Assembly (NCBI GenBank): GCA_016703645.1
Contig: JADJBR010000004.1
Coordinates: 567,501-631,500, forward strand
DNA: 64,000 bases
Origin: Zoogloea sp.
GTDB lineage: Bacteria > Pseudomonadota > Gammaproteobacteria > Burkholderiales > Rhodocyclaceae
Direction: 5' to 3'
Numbering within the stretch: position 1 is the stretch's first letter; every line of letters begins with the position of its first letter. Below, piece by piece: positions 1-14,474 of this stretch. The notes beneath the pieces were generated by a model. It was not told the origin of the DNA. It saw only the letters and a program-made list of their open reading frames with translations, and searched no databases. Made by a program: the position numbers and the translations under genes.

Positions 1-1141
1 GGAAGGACGCGCCATCCGGCTCGGTCTGCTCGAAGTCGATGGTGGACGGGGAACGGCCGGATTTCTCGCTGTTGCCGTTGCCGAACTGGGCGTTGTTGAT
101 CAGCCAGGACAGGTTGGTCGGTGAGTCGGAGTTGGCCAGGGCTTCCTCGAGGGTGATGACCTTGTCCTTGAACAGGCGGAACAGGTCCTGTTCGAAGGTG
201 CGGGAGCCCTGGGCGAGGCTCTGCTCCATGGCTTCACGGATGGCGGAGATCTCGCTGCGCTCGATCAGCTCCGCCACCTGGCGGGTGTTGAGCAGGATCT
301 CCACGGCGGGGATCCGGCCACCGTCGGGCCGCTTGATCAGGCGCTGGGATGCGATGCACTTGAGTGTTGCCGCCAGGTCGAGGGACAGCAGGGCACGCCC
401 GTCCAGCGGAAAGAAGCTGAAGATCCGGTTGAGGGCGTGATAGGCATTGTTGGCATGCAGGGTGGCCAGGCACAGGTGTCCGGTCTGGGCATAGGCGAGG
501 GCTGCACTCATGGTTTCCCGATCACGGATCTCGCCAATCAGGATGCAGTCGGGGGCTTGGCGCATGGCGCTGCGCAGGGCGTTCTGCCAGTCAAGGGTGT
601 CGGCGCCGATCTCACGTTGATTGACGATCGACATCTTGTGCTTGAACAGGTATTCGATCGGATCCTCGATGGTCAGGATGTGGCCCGAGCGGTTCTCGTT
701 GCGATGGTCCAGCATCGAAGCAATGGTGGTTGACTTGCCCGAGCCGGTGGCGCCAACCACCAGCACCAGACCGCGCTTCTCCATGATGACCTCGGAAAGC
801 ACGGATGGGAGGCCAAGGGTGTCGAGCCGGGGAATCTCGCCGAGGATGTAGCGCACGACGATGGCGATGCTGTTGCGCTGCCAGAAGATGTTCACCCGGA
901 AGTTGCCCATGTCCCGCCGGCCAAAGGAGAGGTTCATCTCCTTGAATCGTTCGAAGCGCTCGGTTTGCTCCGGATTCATCATCTCGTAGGCCATGCGCTG
1001 GATCATCGTGGGATCCATGGCCTGCTGATTGATGGGCAGTGTGTTGCCGTCGATTTTGATGTGAATCGGGGTGCCGACGGTAATGAAGATGTCCGAGGCC
1101 TTCTTCTCGGCCATCAGCGCGAATAGCTTGTCGATGATCAT
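1..1141 (-). CDS. pilU: Type IV pilus retraction ATPase PilU (3' end outside window)
   Basis: This is a hexameric secretion-type ATPase of the PilT/PilU family, which acts at the cytoplasmic base of type IV pili and powers retraction with PilT. The reading frame is open from an ATG at 1141 to the left edge, about 380 codons, close to full length. Visible motifs are Walker A GATGSGKST (residues 130-138), the Asp box HILTIEDP, Walker B ILIGEIRD and the His box GHLCLATLHANN. The sequence resembles PilU more than PilT, for example the AEKKASDIFIT start and the long C-terminal tail. It lies downstream of dapD on the same strand. No pilT is next to it here, so it may be transcribed with the lysine genes. 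The C-terminal end cannot be seen. Confidence 0.9.
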   Translation of the reverse strand, partial: MIIDKLFALMAEKKASDIFITVGTPIHIKIDGNTLPINQQAMDPTMIQRMAYEMMNPEQTERFERFKEMNLSFGRRDMGNFRVNIFWQRNSIAIVVRYILGEIPRLDTLGLPSVLSEVIMEKRGLVLVVGATGSGKSTTIASMLDHRNENRSGHILTIEDPIEYLFKHKMSIVNQREIGADTLDWQNALRSAMRQAPDCILIGEIRDRETMSAALAYAQTGHLCLATLHANNAYHALNRIFSFFPLDGRALLSLDLAATLKCIASQRLIKRPDGGRIPAVEILLNTRQVAELIERSEISAIREAMEQSLAQGSRTFEQDLFRLFKDKVITLEEALANSDSPTNLSWLINNAQFGNGNSEKSGRSPSTIDFEQTEPDGASF

Positions 1142-1159
1142 CGGGCTGCCCGGAAGAAG

Positions 1160-1180
1160 GGGCCGCCGGGATGGCGGCCC
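1160..1180 (-). terminator. GC-rich hairpin between dapD and pilU
   Basis: An 8-bp perfect stem (1160-1167 with 1173-1180) with a 5-base loop lies in the 49 bases between the dapD stop and the pilU start. On the minus strand it is followed by a short pyrimidine stretch but no real T run. It may be a weak terminator or a processing site that separates pilU from dap transcription. Confidence 0.4.
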
Positions 1181-1190
1181 GCTGGAGTCG

Positions 1191-2042
1191 TCAGTCGCGC
1201 AGGAGTTCGTTGATGCTGGTCTTGGCGCGGGTCTGGGCGTCCACCTTCTTGACGATCACGGCACAGTACAGGCTGTACTTGCCGTCGGCGGAGGGCAGGT
1301 TGCCGCTGACCACCACGGAACCGGCGGGAATGCGGCCGTAGTGGACCTCGCCGGTGGCGCGGTCGTAGATCTTGGTGCTCTGGCCGATATAGACGCCCAT
1401 GGAGATGACGCAGTTGTCCTCGACGATCACGCCTTCGACCACTTCGGAGCGGGCGCCGATGAAGCAGTTGTCACCAATGATGGTCGGGTTGGCCTGCAGG
1501 GGCTCAAGTACGCCACCGATGCCGACGCCGCCGGAGAGGTGAACGTTTTTTCCGATCTGGGCGCAGGAGCCGACGGTAGCCCAGGTGTCCACCATGGTGC
1601 CTTCATCCACGTAGGCGCCGATATTCACGTAGGAGGGCATGAGCACGACACCCTTGCCGATGAAGCTGCCCTTTCGCGCCACGGCGTTGGGGACCACACG
1701 GAAGCCGCCTGCGGCGAAATCGTGGGCGTCGTAGTTGTCGAACTTGGTCGGGACTTTGTCGTAGTAACGGGTATCGCCACCCTCCATGATCCTGTTGTCA
1801 TGGGTGCGGAAGTAAAGCAGCACGGCCTTCTTGATCCACTGGTGGGTCACCCATTCGCCGTTGATCTTTTCGGCGACGCGCAACTTGCCTTGATCCAGCT
1901 CTTCGATCACGTGTTCGATGACTTCGATCTGCTCCTTGGTGGCGCTGGCGGCCGACAGGTCGGTGCGGCGCTCCCACAGTTCCTCGATCAGGATGGCGAA
2001 GGGGTTGTCGTGGTGGGGCGTGATATGCATTTGGACGCTCAT
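1191..2042 (-). CDS. dapD: 2,3,4,5-tetrahydropyridine-2,6-dicarboxylate N-succinyltransferase
   Basis: This enzyme succinylates tetrahydrodipicolinate with succinyl-CoA in the succinylase branch of diaminopimelate/lysine synthesis. The 283-residue length is slightly longer than E. coli DapD (about 274). The N-terminal helical part (residues 1-100) is followed by a left-handed beta-helix of hexapeptide repeats (about 105-250), with segments such as [20 protein letters not shown] and [16 protein letters not shown]. The start MSVQMHI at 2042 was chosen because it overlaps the dapC stop as ATGA, which implies translational coupling. A longer in-frame start exists upstream but would run far into dapC. 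Confidence 0.95.
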   Translation of the reverse strand: MSVQMHITPHHDNPFAILIEELWERRTDLSAASATKEQIEVIEHVIEELDQGKLRVAEKINGEWVTHQWIKKAVLLYFRTHDNRIMEGGDTRYYDKVPTKFDNYDAHDFAAGGFRVVPNAVARKGSFIGKGVVLMPSYVNIGAYVDEGTMVDTWATVGSCAQIGKNVHLSGGVGIGGVLEPLQANPTIIGDNCFIGARSEVVEGVIVEDNCVISMGVYIGQSTKIYDRATGEVHYGRIPAGSVVVSGNLPSADGKYSLYCAVIVKKVDAQTRAKTSINELLRD

Positions 2043-3253
2043 GGGTTCTTCGAAAGTTGTTGGGCGAAGGTGACGATGCGGCGGGCTGCCTCGACACACT
2101 CTGCCAGATCGGCAACGATGGCAATGCGCACGAAACCGGCTCCGGGATTGACTCCGTGGGCTTCCCGCGCAAGGTAGCTGCCGGGCAGAACCGTCACATT
2201 ATATTCGGCCTGCAGGCGCCGGGCGAACTCGGTATCGGAAAGTCCGAGTCGGTCCACCCGCGCCCACAGATAGAAGCCGGCATCGGGCAGTGCCACGTCA
2301 AGGTGTGCGGCGATCATCGGTGTGATGAGGTCGAACTTCTCGCGATACAGGCGGCGGTTCTCGGCCACGTGGGCTTCGTCGCCCCAGGCGGCGGCCGAGG
2401 CTGCCTGCACCGAAGGGCTCATGGCGCAGCCATGGTAAGTACGGTAAAGCAGGAAGCGCTTGAGGATGGCCGCGTCGCCCGCGACGAAGCCGGAGCGCAT
2501 GCCTGGTACGTTGGAGCGCTTCGAAAGGCTCGAGAACATCACCACGTTGCGGAAATCGCTGCGCCCCAGTCGATGGGCAGCCTCAAGCCCGCCGATGGGA
2601 AGATGGGCGTCGTCGAAGTAGATCTCGGAGTAGCACTCATCGGCGGCAATCACGAAGCCGTAGCGGTCCGACAGGGCGAAGAGCTGGGCCCATTCATCCA
2701 GGGCCAGCACGCGGCCGGTGGGGTTGCCGGGGGAGCAAACATACACGAGCTGCACCCGCTGCCAGTCCGCCTCGGGAACGGCAGCAAAGTCGGAGGCAAA
2801 GCGATCTTCCGGCAGATTGTTGACGAAGTAGGGCGTTGCGCCCGCCAGGTAGGCGGCTCCTTCGTAGATCTGGTAGAAGGGGTTGGGGCACACCACCAGG
2901 GCATCGGTCCGGGAGCCGTCGATCACGCACTGGGCGAAGGCAAACAAGGCTTCCCGGGAACCATTGACGGGCAGTACCTGGGTTGCGGCATTGACGCCGG
3001 GAAGGCCGTAGCGGCGTTCCAGCCAGCCGGCGATGGATTGGCGCAGCGCGTCGGAGCCCTGGGTGGTGGGGTAGCTGGCGAGGCCGCCGAGGTTGTCCAC
3101 CAGGGCCTGGCGGATGAGTCCGGGCGTTGCATGTTGGGGCTCGCCGATGGAAAGGCGGATCGGCGACAGACCGGCGGGGGGGACAATACCCTCGAAGAGG
3201 GTGCGCAGCTTCTCGAAAGGATAGGGATGAAGATCCTGGAGGTGCGGATTCAC
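2039..3253 (-). CDS. dapC: N-succinyldiaminopimelate aminotransferase
   Basis: A PLP-dependent class I/II aminotransferase that makes N-succinyl-LL-diaminopimelate, the step after DapD. It acts in the cytoplasm. The protein is 404 residues from the chosen GTG at 3253 ([17 protein letters not shown]), matching the family length. An open stretch upstream is GC-rich and not family-like. Motifs are SPGNPTG (about 174-180), [11 protein letters not shown] (about 203-213) and the PLP-lysine segment [16 protein letters not shown] with K245. It reads into dapD with an ATGA overlap. The start has no strong ribosome binding site, so the exact N-terminus is uncertain. Identity as DapC rather than a generic aminotransferase leans on the coupling to dapD. 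Confidence 0.9.
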   Translation of the reverse strand: MNPHLQDLHPYPFEKLRTLFEGIVPPAGLSPIRLSIGEPQHATPGLIRQALVDNLGGLASYPTTQGSDALRQSIAGWLERRYGLPGVNAATQVLPVNGSREALFAFAQCVIDGSRTDALVVCPNPFYQIYEGAAYLAGATPYFVNNLPEDRFASDFAAVPEADWQRVQLVYVCSPGNPTGRVLALDEWAQLFALSDRYGFVIAADECYSEIYFDDAHLPIGGLEAAHRLGRSDFRNVVMFSSLSKRSNVPGMRSGFVAGDAAILKRFLLYRTYHGCAMSPSVQAASAAAWGDEAHVAENRRLYREKFDLITPMIAAHLDVALPDAGFYLWARVDRLGLSDTEFARRLQAEYNVTVLPGSYLAREAHGVNPGAGFVRIAIVADLAECVEAARRIVTFAQQLSKNP

Positions 3254-3418
3254 GTTGGGAAGGTATCCTGTAATCGGCCCGAAACGGGCGGGGGTCATGG
3301 GGCCGGGCGGGCCCGGAGCGGGTGCCCGCTCGGCCGATCGACCGGGCTGCAGCAGGGCTGCGCGTGATCCCGGTGGGCAAGTGGATGGCACCCGGTAGCC
3401 GCTTTTTTGGCTGATGTT

Positions 3419-3424
3419 ATTATA
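3419..3424 (-). promoter_or_regulatory. Candidate -10 box for the dapC-dapD transcript
   Basis: The minus strand carries a perfect TATAAT in the 247-base divergent region between dapC and smc. No convincing -35 lies 16-18 bases upstream, so this is a candidate only. The dapC start would be about 165 bases downstream. Confidence 0.35.
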
Positions 3425-3500
3425 GCGGCCGTCGTTAATGTGGCGGTGCAGCATCCGCGCGCCGTTTCCGCTCGCCGAAGTCTTTCTGACCCCTTAATAC

Positions 3501-6500
3501 GTGCGCCTGGCCAAACTCAAGCTTGCCGGTTTCAAGACCTTCGTAGACCCGACCACCGTGCTCACGCCCGGCAATCTGGTGGGTATCGTCGGTCCGAACG
3601 GTTGCGGTAAGTCCAACATCATCGATGCCGTGCGCTGGGTGCTGGGCGAGTCGCGGGCTTCGGCCCTGCGCGGGGGGTCGATGATGGACGTCATCTTCAA
3701 CGGCTCGACGACGCGCAAGCCTGTGTCCCGGGCCAGCGTCGAACTGGTGTTCGACAACGCCGAAGGCAGGGCCGCCGGCCAGTGTAAGCCTTATGCCGAG
3801 GTGGCGGTGAAGCGGGTGCTCGATCGTAGCGGCGAGTCCACTTACTACATCAACGGGGTGCAGGTCCGGCGCAAGGACGTGATCGACCTGTTCCTCGGGA
3901 CGGGTCTTGGCCCGCGGGCCTACGCCATCATCGAGCAGGGCATGATCTCCCGCATCATCGAGGCCAAGCCCGAAGAAGTGCGAGGCTTCCTCGAAGAGGC
4001 GGCGGGGGTGACCAAGTACCGGGAGCGGCGCCGCGAGACCGAAGGGCGCCTGTCCGATGCCCGGGACAACCTGACCCGTCTTGAAGACATCCGCAACGAG
4101 CTTGGCCAGCAGATCGGCAAGCTCGAGACCCAGGCAGCCATTGCCGAAAAGTATCGGCAGCTCAACGCCAGTCTGTCCGAGCGTCAAAACCTGTTGTGGC
4201 TGATGAAGCGCAACGAGGCGCGGGCAGAGCGCACCCGCTTGTCGGATGAGCTGGCCGAAGCGACCCGGCGCATTGAGGCAGACTCCACGCACCTGCAGAC
4301 CCTCGAAGGCCAGCTTGAATCGGCCCGCGATGCGCAGCTGGGTGCCAATGAAGGCGTGCAGCTCGCCCAGGAGGTGCTCTACACGGTGAGTGCCGAGCTG
4401 ACCCGCCTGGAGGGCGAGCTTGCCCGCCTCCGCGATAGCCGGCGCATTCTGGAGAGCCGGCTGGCCCAGCTCGAGCGCGACGACGCCCAGTGGTGCAGTC
4501 AGCTTGATGCCTTGGCGGCCGACGGCGAGCGCTGGAGCGGGTTGCTTGAGCATGCAGCCATACGGGCGGAGCAGGCGGATGCCCGTCACGGCGAGGTTGG
4601 TGAACGCCTGCCCGAGGCCGAAGAGGCCCTGCACGCCGCCGATGCCGCCGCCGCGGCCGTGCGCCGGGAGCTGAACCACGCCGAGCAGCAGATCCGAGTG
4701 GAGGAGGCGCACCGGGTGAGCAGCGAGCGAACCCTTGAGGCCTTGTCCCAGCGTCGCGTGCGGCTGCAGCAAGAGCAGTCGGTTGTGCAGGCTCCGGATC
4801 TGCGTCAGGTGGCCGAGCGGGAGGCGATGCTGGAGGAGGTCGAGGACAGTCTGTCCCGTGCCCAGGCCGAGCTGGCCGAACGCAATGCCGAGGTGCCCGC
4901 TGCCCAGCAGGCTCTCAAGCATGCCGTCGAGGCTGAGCGCCAGGCCCAGCGCCGGGCCACGGAACTGCGGGCGCGCCGCGAGGCCCTGGTGCAACTGCAG
5001 GGCAAGGTGCAGGTGCAGGGGCAGCTTGGCGATTGGCTCAAGCGGCATCACCTGGATGGGCTCACGCCCCTGTGGCAGCGCATTCGTGTCGAAGCCGGTT
5101 GGGAGCTGGCCGTCGAAGCCGTTCTGCGGGAGCGGCTGGCTGCGCTGCCCGCGGTGGATGGGCAGACGGCCCTGGCTGCGTTGGCCGACAAGGTGCCGGG
5201 AGCCGTGGCCTTTTTGCTGCCCGGGGTCGTCCCGGTGGCCGATGGAGGTGATGCGCCAGAGGGCACGCGTCCGCTGAGGGCGTTGGTCGAGGCCGATGCC
5301 GAACTTGCCGAGATTCTGAATGCCTGGCTGGGTCGGGTTTTCGTCGCCGACGATCTGTCCGCCTGGCTGGGGCGGCGTAGCGAACTGCCTGTCGGCACGA
5401 TGCTGGTGTCGCGGGAGGGCCGGCTCCTTGATCGCCATGCCCTCAGTCACTACGCGCCGGATTCACGCACCCACGGGGTCATCGAACGTCAGCGGGAAAT
5501 CGAGCACCTGAGCGCCGAAGTGACGGCCGCCCAGGATGAGGCCGCCATGGCCCATGGTACGGTGGTCGAGGCGGAAGCCCTGGCGAGCCGCCTGCAGGAG
5601 TCCATTGCCAGCCTGCGCCGCGATGCCCAGGCTCTCCAGGCCCGTGTGCATGCCGAGCAGGTCGAGGTGCTCAAGCTCAATCAGGCCCGGATGCGCTATG
5701 AGGAGCGCTGTGGCCAGATCGACCGCGACCTGGGTGAGATCGCCCATGGCGAGCAGGCCGAGCGGGACCGACTGATGCGTTCCGAGACCGAGCTTGAACG
5801 CAGCCGCGAGATGGCAGACTTGCAGCGCGGCCGTCTCGAGGCGGCAGAGGCGGTGCGTCGGGAGCGGGACAGCGCCCTGCGCGAAACCCGCGCCCTCGAG
5901 CAGGCCCTGGCGCGGGAGCTGCAGGAAGCCCGTCACTCCGAGCGGGAGTGCCGCAGCAAGCTGGAGGACATCGAGCGCAACCGGGCGCTGGCCGCGGAGC
6001 AGCTTGCGCGCATCGCCGATGAGCTGGTGGAGCGGCGCGAATCCCTCCTGGAGATTGATGAGGTGTCGGTGGCCGCCGCCCTGCAGGAGTCTGTCGGTCA
6101 GCGGACAGCGCGCGAGACGGCGCTGGCGGCATGTCGCAACGTACTTGAAGAGGCCAACGCCGGCCTGCGGGCGCTGGAAGAAGAGCGTCTGCGCACCGAA
6201 CATGCGGCCGCCCCCCAGCGGGAGCGGGTGGCGGATCTGCGCCTGCGGGTGCAGGCTGCCGAGATGGCAGAAGGCCAGCATGCGGCGCGGCTGGATGAGG
6301 CCAGGGCCGACGAAGCCGCGCTTGCACCGCTGCTCACCCCCGATCTGCGGGAGGGGGCGCTTCAGCGCGAGGTGGCTCGTCTGGGACGGGAGATTGCCGA
6401 TCTGGGTTCCGTCAATCTCGCCGCACTGGATGAATTGAAGGTGGCATCAGAGCGCAAGTTCTACCTGGATGCCCAGAGCGATGACCTGCTTGGGGCCATT

Positions 6501-7025
6501 GAAACGCTGGAAGATGCGATCCGGAGGATCGACAGGGAAACCCGTGAGCAGCTTCAGGAGACGTACAATACGGTCAACCGCCATTTCGGCAGCTTGTTCC
6601 CCATGCTGTTCGGAGGAGGCGAAGCGCGCTTGGTCCTGACCGGTGACGAGATCCTTGATGCGGGAATCTCCATCGTGGCCCAGCCGCCGGGCAAGAAGAA
6701 CAGCTCGATCCAGCTACTTTCGGGCGGCGAAAAGGCGCTGACGGCGATTGCTCTGGTATTTTCCATGTTCCAGCTCAATCCCGCGCCTTTCTGCATGCTG
6801 GATGAGGTCGACGCACCCCTTGACGATTCGAATACCGAGCGCTATTGCCGGATGGTCAAGCGCATGTCGTCGCAGACCCAGTTCGTGTTCATCAGCCACA
6901 GCAAGATCACCATGGAGATCGCGCAGCAGCTGGTGGGGGTCACGATGCAGGAGCAGGGGGTGTCGAGGGTGGTGGAAGTGGATATCGAGGAAGCGCTGCG
7001 TTTGGCCGAAGCCGGCGCAGTCTGA
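3501..7025 (+). CDS. smc: Chromosome segregation protein SMC
   Basis: A structural-maintenance-of-chromosomes ATPase that forms a V-shaped dimer and organises the nucleoid. The 1174 residues match bacterial SMC length. Order: ATPase N-lobe with Walker A GPNGCGKS (31-38); a long coiled coil (about 170-500); a hinge (about 510-650); a return coiled coil (about 660-1000); and a C-lobe with signature LSGGEKALTAIALVF (about 1073) and Walker B CMLDEVDAPLDD (about 1096). Translation starts at a GTG without an obvious Shine-Dalgarno site. It is followed after 20 bases by zipA, and smc-zipA-ligA is a recognised proteobacterial order. Partner genes scpA and scpB are not in the window. Confidence 0.97.
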   Translation: MRLAKLKLAGFKTFVDPTTVLTPGNLVGIVGPNGCGKSNIIDAVRWVLGESRASALRGGSMMDVIFNGSTTRKPVSRASVELVFDNAEGRAAGQCKPYAEVAVKRVLDRSGESTYYINGVQVRRKDVIDLFLGTGLGPRAYAIIEQGMISRIIEAKPEEVRGFLEEAAGVTKYRERRRETEGRLSDARDNLTRLEDIRNELGQQIGKLETQAAIAEKYRQLNASLSERQNLLWLMKRNEARAERTRLSDELAEATRRIEADSTHLQTLEGQLESARDAQLGANEGVQLAQEVLYTVSAELTRLEGELARLRDSRRILESRLAQLERDDAQWCSQLDALAADGERWSGLLEHAAIRAEQADARHGEVGERLPEAEEALHAADAAAAAVRRELNHAEQQIRVEEAHRVSSERTLEALSQRRVRLQQEQSVVQAPDLRQVAEREAMLEEVEDSLSRAQAELAERNAEVPAAQQALKHAVEAERQAQRRATELRARREALVQLQGKVQVQGQLGDWLKRHHLDGLTPLWQRIRVEAGWELAVEAVLRERLAALPAVDGQTALAALADKVPGAVAFLLPGVVPVADGGDAPEGTRPLRALVEADAELAEILNAWLGRVFVADDLSAWLGRRSELPVGTMLVSREGRLLDRHALSHYAPDSRTHGVIERQREIEHLSAEVTAAQDEAAMAHGTVVEAEALASRLQESIASLRRDAQALQARVHAEQVEVLKLNQARMRYEERCGQIDRDLGEIAHGEQAERDRLMRSETELERSREMADLQRGRLEAAEAVRRERDSALRETRALEQALARELQEARHSERECRSKLEDIERNRALAAEQLARIADELVERRESLLEIDEVSVAAALQESVGQRTARETALAACRNVLEEANAGLRALEEERLRTEHAAAPQRERVADLRLRVQAAEMAEGQHAARLDEARADEAALAPLLTPDLREGALQREVARLGREIADLGSVNLAALDELKVASERKFYLDAQSDDLLGAIETLEDAIRRIDRETREQLQETYNTVNRHFGSLFPMLFGGGEARLVLTGDEILDAGISIVAQPPGKKNSSIQLLSGGEKALTAIALVFSMFQLNPAPFCMLDEVDAPLDDSNTERYCRMVKRMSSQTQFVFISHSKITMEIAQQLVGVTMQEQGVSRVVEVDIEEALRLAEAGAV

Positions 7026-7045
7026 CCGGGAAACAAGGGAAATCG

Positions 7046-8146
7046 ATGGCAATCAGTGAGTTGCAGATGGGTCTGATCGGAGTCGGCGGTGTGGTGGTCG
7101 TCGGCATTTTTGCGTTCAACAAGTGGCAGGAGCGCAAGCAGCGCAAGGCGCTGGAGCCGCTTGTGCCGGCGAGTTCGCAAGAGCCCGTACTCAGTGAGTT
7201 GCCCACGGGCGTGGGCTCCAAGGAGCGAGTTGAGCCGGTGATGGGTGCCGAAGCCTCCGTCCGTGCCCAGCCCAGTGCCAAGACGGTGAAGGACGCAAGT
7301 GCCCGAAGGGTGCCTCCCCTGCTGCCGCCCGAGGTGGACGAGCGGGCTGACTGGGTGGTCCGCGTCGAGTCCATTGAACCCGTGGTGGCAGGCCGTCTCT
7401 GGCAAGCGGCCTCGGAGCAGCTCCAGGGCGTTCGCAAGCCGGTACGATGGTTTGGTTTTTCCGATTCCGACAATCGCTGGGAGGTCGTTGGCCCCAACAG
7501 CGGAAGTGGTTACCACTGGGTGTGCGTGGCGCTGCAGTTGGTGGACCGTCGTGGTCCGGCCGTTGATGCGGATCTTTCCCGCGTTGCCGATGGATTGCAG
7601 CGCATGTGCGACATCTTCATGGCCATTCCTTCCCTGCCTGCCAAGGGTGAGGCCCTGGCTCAGGCCGCCGAGCTTGATCGCTTCTGTGCAGGCGTGGATA
7701 TCCAGATCGGTGTCAACGTGGTGGCCCGGGATCAGGCTTTCGCCGGGACCAAGCTGCGTGGCCTGGCTGAAGCCGCCGGGCTTGAACTGATGGAGGATGG
7801 TTGTTTCCATGCCCGAGACGAGCTGGGCATCAGCCAGTTCGTGTTGAGCAATCTTGAGCCCAGTCCATTCGTGGCCGAGGAAATGCGCGGCCTGAGTACC
7901 CAGGGCGTTACGCTGACCCTCGACGTTCCCCGGGTGGCGGAGGGGGTGCGGGTATTTGAGCGCATGATGGCCGTTGCCCAGCAACTGGCGGAAGCCCTCA
8001 ACGGAGCGGTGGTGGACGACAATCGTTCGCCCTTCGGTGACAAGGCCGTCGGCCTGATCCGGGCGCAGATCGAGCAGTTTCAGGGGCAGATGGCCGAGTA
8101 CGGTATCGCCCCGGGCTCGGCCCTGGCGCGCCGCCTGTTCTCCTGA
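7046..8146 (+). CDS. zipA: Cell division protein ZipA
   Basis: A bitopic inner-membrane protein that tethers FtsZ to the membrane at the septum. The 366-residue product has an N-terminal transmembrane segment at about 7-25 (GLIGVGGVVVVGIFAF), a charged variable linker (about 28-120), and a C-terminal globular region (about 225-366) matching the ZipA FtsZ-binding domain in position and length. The ATG at 7046 was chosen because it has an AAGGGA ribosome binding site and puts the membrane anchor at the N-terminus. Sequence conservation in ZipA is low, so the call relies on this topology and on its position between smc and ligA. Confidence 0.85.
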   Translation: MAISELQMGLIGVGGVVVVGIFAFNKWQERKQRKALEPLVPASSQEPVLSELPTGVGSKERVEPVMGAEASVRAQPSAKTVKDASARRVPPLLPPEVDERADWVVRVESIEPVVAGRLWQAASEQLQGVRKPVRWFGFSDSDNRWEVVGPNSGSGYHWVCVALQLVDRRGPAVDADLSRVADGLQRMCDIFMAIPSLPAKGEALAQAAELDRFCAGVDIQIGVNVVARDQAFAGTKLRGLAEAAGLELMEDGCFHARDELGISQFVLSNLEPSPFVAEEMRGLSTQGVTLTLDVPRVAEGVRVFERMMAVAQQLAEALNGAVVDDNRSPFGDKAVGLIRAQIEQFQGQMAEYGIAPGSALARRLFS

Positions 8147-11133
<2,987 letters not shown>

Positions 11134-11163
11134 GCCAGAGGGCTTGAACCCCGCTTAAGGAGC

Positions 11164-11207
11164 GGGCAACAAAAAGCGCGGCCCTCGAGCCGCGCTTTTT
11201 GTTGCCC
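11164..11207. terminator. Bidirectional intrinsic terminator between galU and typA
   Basis: A perfect 19-bp stem (11164-11182 with 11189-11207) has a 6-base loop. Inside the stem an A5 on one arm and T5 on the other give a U tract whichever strand is transcribed. It lies between the convergent galU and typA genes and should stop both transcripts. Confidence 0.95.
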
Positions 11208-11240
11208 GGGCCGGGTTGCCCCGGCCTCACAGGTGCTTGT

Positions 11241-13055
<1,815 letters not shown>

Positions 13056-13141
13056 GGGGTTGGATACCGGAAGTACTTGTAAACCCGAGATTTTAGCACG
13101 TCTTTGCGCATTGCAGCATGGGTGGGGTGCCTTGCACGCCG

Positions 13142-13175
13142 TGCTAAGATTCGCGCCCGACACCATATTGAGGAG
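13142..13175 (+). promoter_or_regulatory. Extended -10 promoter and ribosome binding site for the phosphorylase-def pair
   Basis: TGCTAAGAT at 13142-13150 fits an extended -10 element (TGn then TAAGAT). A clear AGGAG follows at 13171-13175, nine bases before the ATG at 13185. No good -35 is seen, which extended -10 promoters can do without. Confidence 0.5.
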
Positions 13176-13184
13176 TAGCCGGAC

Positions 13185-13922
13185 ATGCTGGCAATCATCG
13201 GCGGCAGTGGCCTGACGCAGCTTGCATCCCTGGACTTGATCCGGCGGGAGGTGGTGCGCACCCCTTTTGGCGAACCGTCCGGTGCGCTCACCTTCGGCCG
13301 TTTGTGCTCGCGGCCGGTCGTATTTCTTGCCCGGCACGGCTATGGGCATACGATTCCGCCCCACCGGGTGAATTACCAGGCAAATCTGTGGGCCCTGCAC
13401 CAAGCCAAGGTGGACGCGATCATCTCGGTGGCGTCTGTCGGCGGTATTCGCGCCGACCTGTGTCCGGGCTCCCTCGTGGTACCCCATCAGATCATCGACT
13501 ACACGTGGGGTCGCAAGAGCACTTTCCATGAGGGATCCGAGGCGCCAGTGGTGCATGTGGACTTCACCGACCCTTACGAGCAGGCCCTGCGCCAGAGAAT
13601 TCTGCGCGCGGCGGCGGCGGCGGGCGAAGCCGTCGCCGATGGTGCGGTGTACGCCGCCACCCAGGGGCCGCGGCTGGAGACGGCGGCGGAGATCAACCGT
13701 CTCGAGCGGGATGGCTGTGATGTGGTGGGGATGACGGGAATGCCGGAGGCTGTTCTGGCTCGGGAGCTCGGAATTCCCTATGCGGCGATCAACGTGGTTG
13801 CCAACTATGCGGCCGGGCGCGCGGCGCGTGCGTCCGGTATCTGTTTTGACAGCATCGACACGGTGCTCAGGGAGGCGATGGGGCGGGTGCGCAGAGTGCT
13901 CGACCACATCTGCGAGGCATGA
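13185..13922 (+). CDS. S-methyl-5'-thioinosine phosphorylase-like purine nucleoside phosphorylase
   Basis: A phosphorylase of the MTAP/PNP family that splits a methylthio-nucleoside with phosphate in methionine and purine salvage. The 245 residues start with [11 protein letters not shown]. Further motifs are [18 protein letters not shown] (about 47-64), ASVGGIR (about 84-90), [12 protein letters not shown] (about 155-166) and [11 protein letters not shown] (about 179-189). The TGMPEA form and the short length match the Pseudomonas methylthioinosine phosphorylase (PA3004 type) better than eukaryote-like MTA phosphorylase, so inosine-type specificity is inferred. The start has a well-placed AGGAG. 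Its stop overlaps the def start, so the two are probably co-translated. Confidence 0.85.
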   Translation: MLAIIGGSGLTQLASLDLIRREVVRTPFGEPSGALTFGRLCSRPVVFLARHGYGHTIPPHRVNYQANLWALHQAKVDAIISVASVGGIRADLCPGSLVVPHQIIDYTWGRKSTFHEGSEAPVVHVDFTDPYEQALRQRILRAAAAAGEAVADGAVYAATQGPRLETAAEINRLERDGCDVVGMTGMPEAVLARELGIPYAAINVVANYAAGRAARASGICFDSIDTVLREAMGRVRRVLDHICEA

Positions 13923-14452
13923 TCCGCGAAGTGTTGCGGATGGGTGATCCGCGGCTCCTGCGTCGGGCTGCGCCCGTTGAGCGCTTTGCCACACCCGAGC
14001 TCCTTGCCCTGATCCAGGATATGCGGGACACGATGGCCCATCTCAATGGCGCCGGGCTGGCCGCGCCGCAGATCGGTGTGGATCTCCGGCTGGTGATATT
14101 CGGTGGTGGTCCGAGCCCGCGTTATCCGGATGCCTCGAGCGTGCCCGATACCGTGCTGATCAATCCCGTTCTGGCGCCGCTTTCGGAGGATGAGGAGGGG
14201 GGCTGGGAGGGGTGTCTTTCGGTGCCCGGGCTGCGTGGCTGGGTTCCGCGCTGGACGGAGCTGCACTATGCGGGTTTCGATGAGCAGGGGCGGCCCTTGG
14301 ATCGTCGGGCAACGGGCTTCCATGCCCGCGTGGTGCAGCACGAATGTGATCACCTGGATGGGGTGCTCTATCCCATGCGGGTGCGGGATTTTTCCCGTTT
14401 CGGCTATACCGATGTCCTGTTTCCGAACGGGATGATGACGGCCGACGATTGA
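13919..14452 (+). CDS. def: Peptide deformylase
   Basis: A metalloenzyme that removes the formyl group from the N-terminal methionine of new proteins. The three family motifs are present: [10 protein letters not shown] (about 43-52), EGCLSVPG (about 98-105) and the metal-binding HECDHLDG (about 141-148). The length of 177 residues is typical. It overlaps the upstream phosphorylase gene by ATGA. The map (methionine aminopeptidase) gene, the next enzyme in N-terminal processing, lies about 3 kb away on the other strand. A second def near fmt is common in this group, so this could be one of two paralogues. Confidence 0.95.
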   Translation: MIREVLRMGDPRLLRRAAPVERFATPELLALIQDMRDTMAHLNGAGLAAPQIGVDLRLVIFGGGPSPRYPDASSVPDTVLINPVLAPLSEDEEGGWEGCLSVPGLRGWVPRWTELHYAGFDEQGRPLDRRATGFHARVVQHECDHLDGVLYPMRVRDFSRFGYTDVLFPNGMMTADD

Positions 14453-14474
14453 CCGACGGCCGCGGACTCCTGGT

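Noticed and set aside
3435-5450. 671-codon minus-strand frame over smc
   Set aside because: It is antisense to the SMC head and coiled coil, with no recognisable domain.
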